From: Burkholderiales bacterium RIFCSPLOWO2_02_FULL_57_36
GTDB taxonomy: Bacteria; Pseudomonadota; Gammaproteobacteria; Burkholderiales; Burkholderiaceae_D
Direction: 5' to 3'
DNA: 64,000 nt
Assembly: GCA_001770855.1 (NCBI GenBank)
Contig: MESE01000069.1
Span: 45,330 to 109,329 of the forward strand
A program made the position numbers and the translations under genes. Below the pieces are notes generated by a model. That model worked only from the letters and a program-made list of their open reading frames with translations. It was not told where the DNA came from and made no database searches. Shown in pieces: positions 27,551 through 36,888 of the stretch (positions are counted from its first letter, which is position 1; each line of letters opens with the position of its first letter).

Positions 27551-28114
27551 ATGAAGCGTTTAACGACTGCATTGCTGGCGCTTGGACTGAGCGTATTCGG
27601 AACCGGTTGCGCGATGGTGGCGCCGCAATACACAGCATCACTGGAGAATGTCCAGATCTTGAAAGATTCGGGTAACTCCACAGCCAAAGTCGCTGAATTC
27701 CAGGCAAGCAAAGACAAAGCCTATGCCAACCCGATCAGTATTCGCAGTGTATCGCTGGCTTCACCGTACGACGATTCCTATGCCAGCTATCTGACCGCGG
27801 CCCTCAAACAGGAATTATCGCTTGCAAAGAAGCTTTCGCAGGATGCCAACGTGGAAATCTCCGGCACCGTCCTGAAGAACGATATCGATACCTCCGGCGT
27901 GTCCATGAGCTGGGCGCAAGTCGAAGCGCGCTTTATCGTGAAGCGCAACGGCCAATTGCGGTACGACCAGGTGAAATCGATGAAGCATGAATTTCCGTCG
28001 TCTTTTGCCGCCAATGTTGCGATACCAACAGCCATCCTGGAATACCCGGTCGCGGTACAGAAGCTGCTCAATCAGCTCTATACGGATAAGGCCTTCATCG
28101 AGGCTTTGAAATAA
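27551..28114 (+). CDS. Lipoprotein of unknown function, first of a pair
   Basis: 187 residues. A signal peptide ends in the lipobox FGTGC (Cys20), so it is probably an outer-membrane lipoprotein. The mature part has PISIRSVSLASPYDDSYASYLTAALKQEL, resembling the periplasmic domain of YajG-like lipoproteins, with strands that would favour a mixed alpha/beta fold. It precedes a second lipoprotein by 47 bp on the same strand, and the two are probably expressed and assembled together. Confidence 0.75.
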   Translation: MKRLTTALLALGLSVFGTGCAMVAPQYTASLENVQILKDSGNSTAKVAEFQASKDKAYANPISIRSVSLASPYDDSYASYLTAALKQELSLAKKLSQDANVEISGTVLKNDIDTSGVSMSWAQVEARFIVKRNGQLRYDQVKSMKHEFPSSFAANVAIPTAILEYPVAVQKLLNQLYTDKAFIEALK

Positions 28115-28161
28115 TCATTACTTCTAAATAAAAATTAGATTTACAACCACAGGGAAAACAC

Positions 28162-28752
28162 ATGCGTATTACTAAACTTCTTTCTTCAGCCATCATCGTC
28201 GCAGCTCTCACGGGATGCGCCCATCCGATCATCATGAGTCCGGATATCGGCAAGATCGAGCCGGCCGCCACGAGCCAGCCCATCAAGAAAAATGTCGCTT
28301 ATTACATCGCCGAAGATGTGCGCATCAAGGAAGTGATCACGCCGGGCGGCGGTGGCGACAAAGTCAGCTATCAACCCTACCGCGATATTGAAACCGCTTT
28401 TTATAAAATGCTGACCAACGTGTTCGGCAACGTCACCAAATTGAAAACGCCGAAAGACGCGGATGCGATCAGTAAAAACAACATCGCCTATGTGATTACG
28501 CCGCAACTGCTCACCGACTCATCTTCACCGAGCCCGTTCACTTGGCCACCGACGAAGTTCAGCGTGGACCTGACCTGCAACATCGCCGATGCGGCAGGCA
28601 ATCCGGTGATCAGCAAAAATGTTTCAGGCACCGGCGCGGCAGAATTTTCTGAATTCAAGGCGGATTTTTCCTTGAGCGCCAAACGTGCAAGTCAGGATGC
28701 TCTGTTGAAAATGCAGCAGGCATTGTTGGATGCCCCTGAGTTGCGCAAGTAA
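28162..28752 (+). CDS. Lipoprotein of unknown function, second of a pair
   Basis: 196 residues with a short signal and the lipobox ALTGC (Cys19). The mature protein includes VAYYIAEDVRIKEVITPGGGGDKVSYQPYRDIE and ends in a helix (QDALLKMQQALLDAPEL). It is distinct from its neighbour but similar in size. An upstream tract (CACAGGGAAAACAC) offers a modest ribosome site. The partner and role are unknown; an outer-membrane pair is inferred. Confidence 0.75.
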   Translation: MRITKLLSSAIIVAALTGCAHPIIMSPDIGKIEPAATSQPIKKNVAYYIAEDVRIKEVITPGGGGDKVSYQPYRDIETAFYKMLTNVFGNVTKLKTPKDADAISKNNIAYVITPQLLTDSSSPSPFTWPPTKFSVDLTCNIADAAGNPVISKNVSGTGAAEFSEFKADFSLSAKRASQDALLKMQQALLDAPELRK

Positions 28753-28911
28753 CGAAGAACGGGATCGGTAGCGAAGGGCGGAGTCAGGTTTCCAATCGAA
28801 TATATATGATTGCATGATCTGGCTCCGTTCATTTCTTTAGAATTGTACTGTTCCTGATTTGCACGCCTTTTACTGCGCTTAAACACAGCTGTGTAAATTC
28901 CGGCAACGAAT

Positions 28912-29754
28912 TCAATTGCCTTCAGCGGAGGCGCATCCGTAATTGGCCTGGCGATGGTCGAGACGCAGGCCGTCATTGGAAATGCGGGGGCACGAGCACG
29001 CATTGGCCGATACGTCGAGAATGTTCTTGTCGCTCATTGCGCCGGCAGCCAAACGATCCGCATGCCGGGCGACCTCGCTTGCGTCCAATGGGCCTCCATG
29101 TCCCATGAAAAACTTCGTCATCCCTGTTCCAACCATGCCACGAAGCTCGGCGGCCACGGTAAGCGCATCGTCTTCGAAAGGCGGCCTCTTGGCTTTGTTC
29201 GTCATGATTAAGCCGCCCAAAAGAATTCCCGATGCAATCAAATCGCCAACCAGCGCTTCATTCGATGCAAGCAATATGGAGATGGATCCGGCGGTATGCC
29301 CCGGCGTGTGCCTGACGATGCCTTCCACGCCGTATGGCTTCAAATCGAGAGCGTCGTTCCCATTGAGAAGAATATCCGGCTCAAATCCGACGTATGGCTC
29401 CAACATCAAATTTGTCTTGATAAATAAACGGCCGAACCAGCCGGTAGTGCAAAAAGTCATGGCAGCCTCGCGCCTGAAATATTTTGCATCCCCTGCATGC
29501 GCCAGGATGGGCGCGCCGGAAAGTTCCCGCATCAGCGCTGCGCCGCCGGCATGGTCCACATGAGCGTGCGTAACGATAATCAGCTTGATATCCTTGAACG
29601 TCAGACCCAACGCCGACAATGCCTTGCCGATCTTTCCTTCGCTGCCGGGCAATCCGGTATCGACAAGAATGCATCCGCTTGATGTTGATACGATATGCGC
29701 ATTCACGAGACCGAACGGCAGGATGGAAATACGCGATACTTTTTGTACGGTCAT
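28912..29754 (-). CDS. Metallo-beta-lactamase-fold hydrolase
   Basis: 280 residues with the di-metal site intact: THAHVDHAGG (His63, His65, Asp67, His68), a later HTPGHTAGS His and a Asp in LVGDLIAS, plus a His in MGHGG. This is the glyoxalase-II-like branch; the substrate (thioester, lactone or sulfur compound) is unknown. It is divergent from an HxlR regulator 120 bp away, which suggests regulation by it. The C-terminal ~30 residues (SANACSCPRISNDGL onward) are atypical and may be appended. Confidence 0.88.
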   Translation of the reverse strand: MTVQKVSRISILPFGLVNAHIVSTSSGCILVDTGLPGSEGKIGKALSALGLTFKDIKLIIVTHAHVDHAGGAALMRELSGAPILAHAGDAKYFRREAAMTFCTTGWFGRLFIKTNLMLEPYVGFEPDILLNGNDALDLKPYGVEGIVRHTPGHTAGSISILLASNEALVGDLIASGILLGGLIMTNKAKRPPFEDDALTVAAELRGMVGTGMTKFFMGHGGPLDASEVARHADRLAAGAMSDKNILDVSANACSCPRISNDGLRLDHRQANYGCASAEGN

Positions 29755-29837
29755 AATCGTTTTTCTTTCTAGTGGAAACCAACGCGGTGCTGCGCAGGAG
29801 ACTATGATGCTGCTTGCGCGGCGCTACTACAAGTACG

Positions 29838-29849
29838 CACTAATAAGTG
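29838..29849. promoter_or_regulatory. Candidate HxlR operator
   Basis: A near-palindrome CACTAATAAGTG lies in the 120-bp gap between the divergent hydrolase and HxlR genes, 26 bp before the regulator start. HxlR regulators commonly bind such AT-centred dyads near their own promoter. Confidence 0.4.
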
Positions 29850-29874
29850 TCTTGGTTACAAAAAGGTGACTATC

Positions 29875-30207
29875 GTGAATAGAACTTGGCATATGGAGAA
29901 TTCCGTCAACTGCCCCATGGTGGCATCGATCAACATCATCGGCGGGAAGTGGAAGCCGATTATTTTGCATATGCTTTCGGCAGGCACGATGCGTTTCGGT
30001 GAACTGAAAAAAAATATCCCGCTGGTAAGTCAAAAAATGCTGACTCAACAGTTGCGCGAGCTGGAACTGGATGGAATCGTCAGCCGAACGATTTATGCGG
30101 AGGTGCCGCCTAGAGTCGAATATTTTTTGACCGAGCGCGGCGCCACCTTGAAGCCCATCTTGCAGGATCTATACCGATGGGGACAAGTGCATGCTAGTGA
30201 AAAATAA
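29875..30207 (+). CDS. HxlR-family transcriptional regulator
   Basis: 110 residues with the HxlR winged-helix signature: NIIGGKWKPIILHML, then RFGELKKNIPLVSQKMLTQQLRELE and the wing VPPRVEYFLTERG. These regulators sense thiol stress, aldehydes or other reactive compounds. A Cys in the N-terminal NSVNCP motif is the typical sensing position. I prefer GTG 29875, since AAGGTG lies 6 nt before it; GTG 29866 and ATG 29893 are alternatives. Divergent from the MBL-fold hydrolase, its likely target. Confidence 0.88.
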   Translation: MNRTWHMENSVNCPMVASINIIGGKWKPIILHMLSAGTMRFGELKKNIPLVSQKMLTQQLRELELDGIVSRTIYAEVPPRVEYFLTERGATLKPILQDLYRWGQVHASEK

Positions 30208-30355
30208 CTATGCTTCTGCGGCCGCGCTGACGACGTTTTGCGCGAATGCACCGCCGCTCACAGACCGCAAAAACGATGTGACCTTTGTCGGCCGCGACAC
30301 CGCAGCAGGATTGGCGGCGGGCCCGAAAACGCTGATTTTTCGAGGATGATTTTCT

Positions 30356-31429
30356 TCAAACCTGCCAGACGCCGTCGGCATACACAACATCATCGTCAAG
30401 GAACACCGCCTCCGTTACGGCGAAGACGTCAACGTGATGCTTGGCACCGGCGCGCCTGATATTGGGTTTGTTATATACCCCGTGCTTGGCGCCGAGCGAC
30501 AGATGGATGCCGCACATGCGCTCATAGGTGCCGATATCATCGACCATCCGGTCTTTGGAAAATGCACGGTTCATGCCGAAGCCCAGTTCACGCAACCAGA
30601 CTTCGCCCTCATCGGCCCGGATATTGACCAGCACCTGGTCGAATTCAGGCGTGGAATCAACCACGCCGGTCACTCTTCCTTGAGCGATAACCAGTGTGAT
30701 CGGTTTTTCCGGACGATTGACCGAGAACGACGTGTCACCAAAAACGAAAATGCGCACGCGCCCGTTAACCGCTTCCAGATCTTGCGCTTCCGTGAAAACC
30801 TCGCCGATGGGGAACTGACCGCCGACATTCTTCATGTTGCTGTAATCGCCGACATTCAGTTTTGCCGACTCAAACGGGGATGCAAAGACCAGGCGCTCTC
30901 CGCCGCTGTCGATGGCGCCGCAGCGCGCGCGATCGATACGCGCCTTCAGTGCGTTGCCGACGCCACGGTAATACGCCGGGTCATAGGCCAGAGAATCGAT
31001 GTAATAGAGCGCTTGCATTCCCGGCATGCGGGCAAGATGCGGATGCTCAATCACCTTGAGATCGCGTTTGAAAAGCTCCACGCGAATGCGATAGGCATCC
31101 AGGCGAAAGTTGGTTGACTGGATCAGCACCACCAGATCGGAAGGTGCAAGAGGCACAAAAGCATCAGTCACGGCCTCGGGCGAGACAGCATCGAAATCGA
31201 TAAATACCGCGTCCGGAATACAGCGCCGGTAAGCTTCTGTCAGCGCAATTGCCAGATCACAGCGCGCATCGAAAACCACCACCGCAGATCGCGGATACGC
31301 ATGTTCGAACGCAATCGCAAGCACGTCGCGAAGATGCTTTTCCGCAGCATCGACGGCGTGCGCAGGAATAGGATCCGGCAAGGTGCCGCCGAGCTTGTTA
31401 AAGGATTCATCGTTCTTGGTCAGAAGCAT
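30356..31429 (-). CDS. M29-like (aminopeptidase T-type) protein
   Basis: 357 residues. The C-terminal half (MNRAFSKDRMVDDIG, CGIHLSLGAKHG, AGAKHHVDVFAV) resembles the metal-binding core of M29 aminopeptidases and related 2,5-dihydroxypyridine dioxygenase-like proteins. The N-terminal half is an alpha/beta domain (AVVVFDARCDLAIALTEAYR). It would bind a metal through His and Asp residues in the last 100 positions. Peptidase or ring-cleavage activity cannot be told apart here. No regulatory partner is adjacent; the downstream 30208-30355 holds no gene. Confidence 0.6.
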   Translation of the reverse strand: MLLTKNDESFNKLGGTLPDPIPAHAVDAAEKHLRDVLAIAFEHAYPRSAVVVFDARCDLAIALTEAYRRCIPDAVFIDFDAVSPEAVTDAFVPLAPSDLVVLIQSTNFRLDAYRIRVELFKRDLKVIEHPHLARMPGMQALYYIDSLAYDPAYYRGVGNALKARIDRARCGAIDSGGERLVFASPFESAKLNVGDYSNMKNVGGQFPIGEVFTEAQDLEAVNGRVRIFVFGDTSFSVNRPEKPITLVIAQGRVTGVVDSTPEFDQVLVNIRADEGEVWLRELGFGMNRAFSKDRMVDDIGTYERMCGIHLSLGAKHGVYNKPNIRRAGAKHHVDVFAVTEAVFLDDDVVYADGVWQV

Positions 31430-31541
31430 TGTCGGCAGTAGTGAGGTGCGCAGGGCGCAAAAGGTGCCTGAAATAGTTGATGCGCGTATGGCTGCTTGCC
31501 GCAGGCAGGCGCGGCAAGCATTTGTAATTTTCAGCGGCGAA

Positions 31542-31856
31542 TTATGACAGACTGAATACCTTCACCAGTTTCAGTTCTTCGCTACCCAACACGTCGAATG
31601 CGTATGTTCCCTTTTCCAGGGTAATAAATTCAGATGGATGCAAGGTCACTTCACTGTCACCTACCGTGGTTTTGCAGCTTCCCGTCAATACATACAAAAC
31701 AAACATATGGCCGGCTTTGGCGGAAAAACTTTTTCCGGCTTCATAGGTATTTGTATACAACTTGAAGTTCTCTTGAGGTCGATGCAGGGCACGAATGGTT
31801 TCCTCAGAAATTGGGTCGGAGGAAATGTCGGACCAGTTTTTGGTATTCATATTCAT
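31542..31856 (-). CDS. Small cupin-like protein
   Basis: 104 residues. GKSFSAKAGHMFVLYVLTGSC and VTLHPSEFITLEKGTYAFDVLG fit a single cupin barrel (COG1917 type), though only one clear metal-binding His is visible, so a metal site may be missing or altered. The ATG-AAT-ATG start lies after a poor ribosome site (AAAGAAACC). Confidence 0.7.
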   Translation of the reverse strand: MNMNTKNWSDISSDPISEETIRALHRPQENFKLYTNTYEAGKSFSAKAGHMFVLYVLTGSCKTTVGDSEVTLHPSEFITLEKGTYAFDVLGSEELKLVKVFSLS

Positions 31857-32122
31857 TGGCAGGTTTCTTTAAATGCAAATCATGGGAAACAAAATCGGTT
31901 TATATTTTTATCGTTTTCGGCATCGACGTGAAGACGATGTCAACCCTCTTTAATCGGGATAAAAGGCAATATCTGATGTCGTTGGCTCGACAATGTGTCG
32001 CATCTGACCTTGCTCCTTCCTTCGACTCCCGCAACCGCATCCGCGCTGTTGCGAGTGCCGCACACGGATGCGGAAAACTCGAGGACGCGCCGGTTGGGGG
32101 GAAGCAAACGGGTGTGATGACT

Positions 32123-32974
32123 TCACGCGGCAGGCTTGTGGCCCATTGCCTCACCCATGCGGATCGCCCGCGTCGCCGTCCACTCGGGATTGAACTCCAG
32201 AACGCCGCGCGGAAATAGCATCACGACCGTGGAACCGAGCAGGAAACGGCCCATTTCCTCACCTTTTTTCAATACGATTTCCTGGTCGTCGTAGCGCCAT
32301 TCGCGCACCGAGCCTCCGCGCGGCGGATTCACCACGCCATGCCACACGGTGGCCATGCTGCCGACGATGGTGGCGCCGACCAGAACCAGCACGAACGGAC
32401 CATGCTCCGACTCGAACACACACACCACGCGCTCATTGCGTGCGAACAAACCCGGCACGCCGCGCGCCGTGGTCGGGTTCACCGAAAAGAGCGCGCCCGG
32501 CACATAGATCATGCGTGTCAACCTGCCGTCGCAAGGCATGTGAATGCGATGGTAGTCGCGCGGGCTCAGGTAAAGCGTAGCGAAGCTGCCATGTTCGAAT
32601 TGCGCTGCCAGTGCGCTATCCCCGCCAACCAGCGCCGTGATGGAGTAGCGGTGGCCTTTCGCCTGAAAGATCTGGTCGTGCTCGATCGCGCCGACCTGGC
32701 TGATCACCCCGTCGACCGGGCAGATGAAGTCGCTCTCGGCCAGCGGGCGGGCGCCCTCGCATAGTGCCCGCGTGAAAAATTCGTTGAAGCTGGCATAGCT
32801 CGCAAGGTCCGGATTGTGGGCTTCGTCCATATTCACGCCATAGCGGCGTACGAACCAGCGGATCAGGTGAGGCGACATGCGGCCTCCTTGGATGCCCGCG
32901 ATCCGTCCGGCGAGTTTGGTCAGTGCCTGCTTCGGCAAAAGATATTGGTGTAATACGGAAAAACGATGGGGCAC
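32123..32974 (-). CDS. psd: Phosphatidylserine decarboxylase
   Basis: 283 residues of the type-I enzyme. The self-cleavage motif LGST occurs at 246-249 (Ser248 becomes the pyruvoyl group), preceded by KKGEEMGRF. Other family motifs are present: FFTRALCEGARPL, the PVDG site, and YHRIHMP. It would make phosphatidylethanolamine at the inner membrane. No partner gene (pssA) is adjacent. The gene is complete and normal in length. Confidence 0.95.
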   Translation of the reverse strand: MPHRFSVLHQYLLPKQALTKLAGRIAGIQGGRMSPHLIRWFVRRYGVNMDEAHNPDLASYASFNEFFTRALCEGARPLAESDFICPVDGVISQVGAIEHDQIFQAKGHRYSITALVGGDSALAAQFEHGSFATLYLSPRDYHRIHMPCDGRLTRMIYVPGALFSVNPTTARGVPGLFARNERVVCVFESEHGPFVLVLVGATIVGSMATVWHGVVNPPRGGSVREWRYDDQEIVLKKGEEMGRFLLGSTVVMLFPRGVLEFNPEWTATRAIRMGEAMGHKPAA

Positions 32975-33171
32975 GGCCTACCTCAGGAAAAAGAGCTGGC
33001 CTGATTATAGCGCCATGCATATTGATATGAGATATAGCGGAAGAGCGTGATGGTTGGAAATTGGCGCGGGCCAACACGATCGCCGATGCAGTAGCCGAGC
33101 TCGGCCCAATTATCGAGAATTAATATGGGCAAAAGCGGAACGCCATGGAATTCCGGCGTCCGATGAATCCT

Positions 33172-33933
33172 TCATCGGCGCTTCAACTGAATTTCAACAG
33201 CTTGCGCTACCGACAACAGCCTTGGCTTATCGATATTGCCGGACAAGGCATAGCCGTATCGCTGATCGATCCAGTAAAAAACGCTGATTCCGTTCTTTTC
33301 CAATATCTCGAACCCGGTTTGATCCGTACGTTGCGCCGCATGTTTGACGGTTAACGTCAACCTTTCGCCGATTTTTGATTCGTACATTAACTGCGCCAAA
33401 GGCGCGTCGCCGCCAGGTAATAGCCGACCGCCGAGCAGCGAAAATCCCTGGCCGTGCAAATCAGGCGCCTGGATCGGCGTATCCAGCCGCCTGGACAGCC
33501 AAGCGATCAAGTGCGCTTCCTGCTCCGCCGGAACTTCCACCGCGTGGCGTTTTTCACCGACAAACAGTATGTGTGCCGCAAGCGCATCTCTTGCAAAAGC
33601 ACTCGGCGAGACAGAGATGTTTTGCGGCTGGACAGTCGCATGCGCAAACCATCCCGCCGCCGCTCCGCATGCCAGCCAGGCAATGCCCGCGGCAAGGCCG
33701 TGTGGCCAGCTGCGCCGGTGCGATACTTGCGATAGCCGAAGCGGGATCGGCTCATTCAATACATCATCGTACTCACGGTGAATCCCTTGTATCTGTTCAC
33801 GAAAATGCTGTACCTGCTCGAACGCTGCCGGATGCTCCGCCAAATATGCTTCGACTTCGGCTCGACGGCTCGCGTCGAGCTGGCCATCCACGTAGGCATG
33901 CAAGTCTGTTTCACGAATCGGCGGGGAATTCAT
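33172..33933 (-). CDS. Membrane anti-sigma factor of the adjacent ECF sigma gene
   Basis: 253 residues. The N-terminal 75 residues (DLHAYVDGQLDASRRAEVEAYLAEHP) match anti-sigma domains (RsiW/ChrR-like fold, but without the H-x3-C-x2-C zinc motif). A single membrane helix at about 80-98 (GLAAGIAWLACGAAAGW) precedes a ~150-residue periplasmic sensor domain. It begins 1 nt after the sigma gene stop, so the two are translationally coupled. It would hold the sigma factor until an envelope signal is sensed. Confidence 0.88.
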   Translation of the reverse strand: MNSPPIRETDLHAYVDGQLDASRRAEVEAYLAEHPAAFEQVQHFREQIQGIHREYDDVLNEPIPLRLSQVSHRRSWPHGLAAGIAWLACGAAAGWFAHATVQPQNISVSPSAFARDALAAHILFVGEKRHAVEVPAEQEAHLIAWLSRRLDTPIQAPDLHGQGFSLLGGRLLPGGDAPLAQLMYESKIGERLTLTVKHAAQRTDQTGFEILEKNGISVFYWIDQRYGYALSGNIDKPRLLSVAQAVEIQLKRR

Positions 33934-33934
33934 G

Positions 33935-34450
33935 TTATTTAATCCGTGTTAAAAAAGGTGTTGCGGCGGCCGCGAGTCCCTCGGTTTCGCCCGATAGCAA
34001 GGCGCGCAGCTTCTCGCGTCCCCTCATCAATCTCGACATCACCGTTCCGATCGGTACGTCAAGTATCGTCGCAGCCTCCTTGTAGCTTAGCTGTTCCAAT
34101 CCGATCAACACGATCACTGCGCGATGCTCCGGGTTCAACTGAGCCAGCGCGCGTCGCAAATCGAGCTGTGTTGCCATGTCCCCCGAGGAGGCGAGTTCCG
34201 GGGCGCTATCCTCCGATACGGCACGTGCCATGCGATGACTTGATACGTCATTCAAGTACAGCCGGTGCAGCATGGTAAAGAGCCACGCGATCAGATTGCT
34301 GTCGGCTCGAAACAGCCAACGGCGCCCCAATGCGCGCTCCATGGTGTCTTGTACCAGGTCGTCCGCCCAGGCTGAGTCATGCGTCAGCGCTCGTGCATAC
34401 CGGCGCAAGCGTGGAATCTGCAATGTCAAGTCCTGGGCGAAGTCAGACAT
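33935..34450 (-). CDS. ECF sigma factor
   Basis: 171 residues with region 2 (DDLVQDTMERAL and WLFTMLHRLYLND) and region 4 (LNPEHRAVIVLIGLEQLSYKEA, then the recognition helix PIGTVMSRLMRGREKL), as in group-IV sigma factors. It lies between a COG4315-type lipoprotein (15 nt upstream) and its anti-sigma factor (1 nt downstream), a compact three-gene operon on the minus strand. It probably directs an envelope or oxidative-stress regulon, including this operon. Confidence 0.92.
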   Translation of the reverse strand: MSDFAQDLTLQIPRLRRYARALTHDSAWADDLVQDTMERALGRRWLFRADSNLIAWLFTMLHRLYLNDVSSHRMARAVSEDSAPELASSGDMATQLDLRRALAQLNPEHRAVIVLIGLEQLSYKEAATILDVPIGTVMSRLMRGREKLRALLSGETEGLAAAATPFLTRIK

Positions 34451-34465
34451 AAACGGGCCTGGATC

Positions 34466-34840
34466 CTATGGTTTGGCGGTATGCCAGACGTTGTTGACGC
34501 CATCGCCCGTTGTGTCGCCTGGTTTCTGATCCTTGATCCATGTATAAAGCGGCTTTCCTTTATAAGTCCATTGTTTCTTGCTGTCGTCCCTTACGGCAAT
34601 TCCATAGTTGCCTGTAGCCTGCGCGCTGTCCGATGCCAGGAGCGGGGGCCAGTTGGTGGCGCATGGGCCGTTGCAGGCACTCTTGCCTGCGGCATCCTTG
34701 TCGAAAGTATACAAGGTCATGCCATTCGCGTTGGTGAGTGCGCCAGCCGTCTCTTTCACGGCTGCCGGGGGCGATGCCATCGATGCGCAGGCGGTCAGAA
34801 TCAATGTCAGGAAAATGCCAAAAAATGCAGAAGTCTTCAT
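34466..34840 (-). CDS. COG4315-type secreted lipoprotein
   Basis: 124 residues. A signal peptide ends in lipobox ILTAC (Cys17 from this start). The mature part carries two repeats of the family motif: GMTLYTFDKDAAGKSACNGPCA with Cys pair, and KPLYTWIKDQKPGDTTGDGV. The family is uncharacterised; Cys and Trp-rich loops suggest redox or ligand contact. ATG 34840 is chosen because GAGG lies just before it; a TTG 15 bp upstream is an alternative. It heads the sigma/anti-sigma operon, so it may be the main target or the sensor. Confidence 0.82.
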   Translation of the reverse strand: MKTSAFFGIFLTLILTACASMASPPAAVKETAGALTNANGMTLYTFDKDAAGKSACNGPCATNWPPLLASDSAQATGNYGIAVRDDSKKQWTYKGKPLYTWIKDQKPGDTTGDGVNNVWHTAKP

Positions 34841-35068
34841 ACGAGCCTCACTCAAATGGTTGAAATAGTGTACATCCCAAGGATATACAATGACTAAACA
34901 GCCGAGCCCCTCACTTTATTCCACCACCCGGAAAATTAATTTTGAAGTTCGTAGTCGCTTCGTGTGTTTTGGATCAAATCGCTTCACGTTGATGTGAATT
35001 CCTGCCGCGTCCGGATATATTCAGCCAAGGAGATCTTGAGAAAGCTGCTTTGTTGATAGCGGAAGCTG

Positions 35069-35875
35069 TCAATCCTTGAACCAAACCATCTGATGGGTGG
35101 TCGCCAGGAGCAGCCCATCCTCGGACCACAGTTTTCCTTCCTGGTCGTAAAAGCCGTTATTGAAACCGTTCGCCCGAGCTTGGCCGAAGGCGAAGGTTCC
35201 TTGCGCCGCGGACAACGAGGCCGTGTCGATATGGAAATTGATGCTCATGCTTACGGTCGATACCGGTGACGCTATCCCTTTCCGGACAAACAAGCGAGGG
35301 ATAAACGAATCACAATAGGCGGCTATCGAAGGGAAGTCCAATCTTCGTGGCGGGACATCGCTGATCCAGCATTGGGTAACGCTTTCCTCTTCTGTGGCGT
35401 AAGGACTGCTGTCGACATAGCGAATATCGTATCTTTCCAGGAAAGGAAGCGGCTTTGGCAAAAGGTATCGCTGAAATGCTTGCGGGCCGTGCGCCTTTGG
35501 CATTCTGGATTCAATATCGCCCCACGTTTTCCGCCGGATGGCGAACACCGCTGTCGCGGTGACGAGCGGCTGTTTGTCTCCGGGTTGAGTCATTTCTATC
35601 TGCCAGTGCTGGGTTGAACGGCCGGTTCGCGCCGGGTAAGCATGTACGATCAGCTCGCCGCCCTGTATCGCAGCTGCAAAATTAACCGTCATCGAAATCG
35701 GGTCACCGATACGATCCGGATGCTGCAACACTGCCTCCAGGACTGTGGCGGCGGTCACGCCGCCGTAGGGCGAAATCGCATTCCAGTAGTCATCGGAGGT
35801 CCGGCCAAAAAACAGATTGGGGGCTTCCGGAGTAAGCGCAATTGCGCGATCAAACGGATGGTGGGATTCAGTCAT
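35069..35875 (-). CDS. Acyl-CoA thioesterase-like protein (double hot-dog)
   Basis: 268 residues in two hot-dog repeats as in TesB/4HBT_3 proteins. The N-half has NAISPYGGVTAATVLEAV, the helix that lies over the sheet, and SMTVNFAAAI; the C-half has MSINFHIDT and the GFYDQEGKLWSEDGLLLATTHQM segment, where Asp/Gln/Thr residues form the TesB active site. It would hydrolyse acyl-CoA. Stands alone. Confidence 0.85.
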   Translation of the reverse strand: MTESHHPFDRAIALTPEAPNLFFGRTSDDYWNAISPYGGVTAATVLEAVLQHPDRIGDPISMTVNFAAAIQGGELIVHAYPARTGRSTQHWQIEMTQPGDKQPLVTATAVFAIRRKTWGDIESRMPKAHGPQAFQRYLLPKPLPFLERYDIRYVDSSPYATEEESVTQCWISDVPPRRLDFPSIAAYCDSFIPRLFVRKGIASPVSTVSMSINFHIDTASLSAAQGTFAFGQARANGFNNGFYDQEGKLWSEDGLLLATTHQMVWFKD

Positions 35876-36038
35876 GGAAATAGCGAAAAATTAGAGTGGG
35901 CAGCTTGGTTACAGGAAGGGTCTGTTTGCCGGCGTCTGGCGAGGCCGGCGGAAATACCCGGCCGGCATGGTTGGCATCGTTATGGTTTTGCGGAACTGCC
36001 GCAATATATTCGCGTGCCGGGTGATTGTTCAGCCTGGA

Positions 36039-36728
36039 TCAAGCCGGCATGATGACCGGTCCGCCTTTTGCCAGTGCGTGCTGGTATGCAGGCCTTGCTT
36101 CCATTCTTTTTTTATAGGCAATTAACCGAGGGAAGTTGCTCGCACCTTTGCCGCGCGCCAATGCGGCTTCCACGGCAAAGCTCATCTGGAAATCGGCAAT
36201 GGTCAGTTGATCGCCGGCGAACCACGCATGCTTGGAAAGATGGCTTTCCATGAACGCGAGCGCCGCGCCCACGTTGGGATCGATCAGCCTGGTCTGTACC
36301 TGACCGCATAATTGCCGTGCGATGGGACGCACAAAAAACGGCATGCGCTGTTTGGGAATGGTCATGAACACGAGTTTCATCACCAGCCAGTTCATCAGGG
36401 AGCCCTCCGCATAATGCATCCAGAACCGGCACTGGTGATGCTCCGGCGTACCTGGCCGTGGCTGCAAGTTGGCAGCATCGCCCTTGGCTTGCGAGCCATA
36501 ACACTCGACCAGATATTCCAGAATCGCGCCCGACTCAGCCACCGTAATCGCCCCATCGACGATCACCGGCGATTTTCCCAGCGGATGGATGGCCCCCAAT
36601 TCCGGCGGCGCGAGCCGCGTCTTTGGATCGCGCGGGTAGCGCACGATGTCGTAGGGGATGCCCAGTTCTTCCAGCAACCAGAGCACGCGTTGCGACCGGG
36701 ATGTTTCCAAGTGGTGAACAGTAATCAT
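36039..36728 (-). CDS. Glutathione S-transferase
   Basis: 229 residues from MITVHHLETSRSQRVLWLLEE, the Ser-containing catalytic region of the thioredoxin fold (TSRS). HPLGKSPVIVDG carries the cis-Pro, and AESGAILEYLVE the glutathione contacts. The C-domain has FAGDQLTIADFQMSFAVEA. It is a second, distinct GST of the window (the other at 11900), and is closest in motif to the bacterial GstA/nu type. ATG 36728 fits the usual start; a frame 16 residues longer exists upstream. Confidence 0.9.
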   Translation of the reverse strand: MITVHHLETSRSQRVLWLLEELGIPYDIVRYPRDPKTRLAPPELGAIHPLGKSPVIVDGAITVAESGAILEYLVECYGSQAKGDAANLQPRPGTPEHHQCRFWMHYAEGSLMNWLVMKLVFMTIPKQRMPFFVRPIARQLCGQVQTRLIDPNVGAALAFMESHLSKHAWFAGDQLTIADFQMSFAVEAALARGKGASNFPRLIAYKKRMEARPAYQHALAKGGPVIMPA

Positions 36729-36888
36729 GGGCGCAAGTATAACCATTCCGCTATTCTTTGGCAGGAACGGCTCCATCGGATCTGCAGTGATGCAAAGCGC
36801 AGACGCCCGGCGCTATTTGTTGTTTCACCGGTGCGGATAGGATGGTTCGCGGACGCGCTATCCAAACCGGCCCCAATTTTTTCAGCCA

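Noticed and set aside
30208..30355. Possible small gene between HxlR and the M29-like gene
   Set aside because: The only frame overlaps the M29-like gene and has no start signal.
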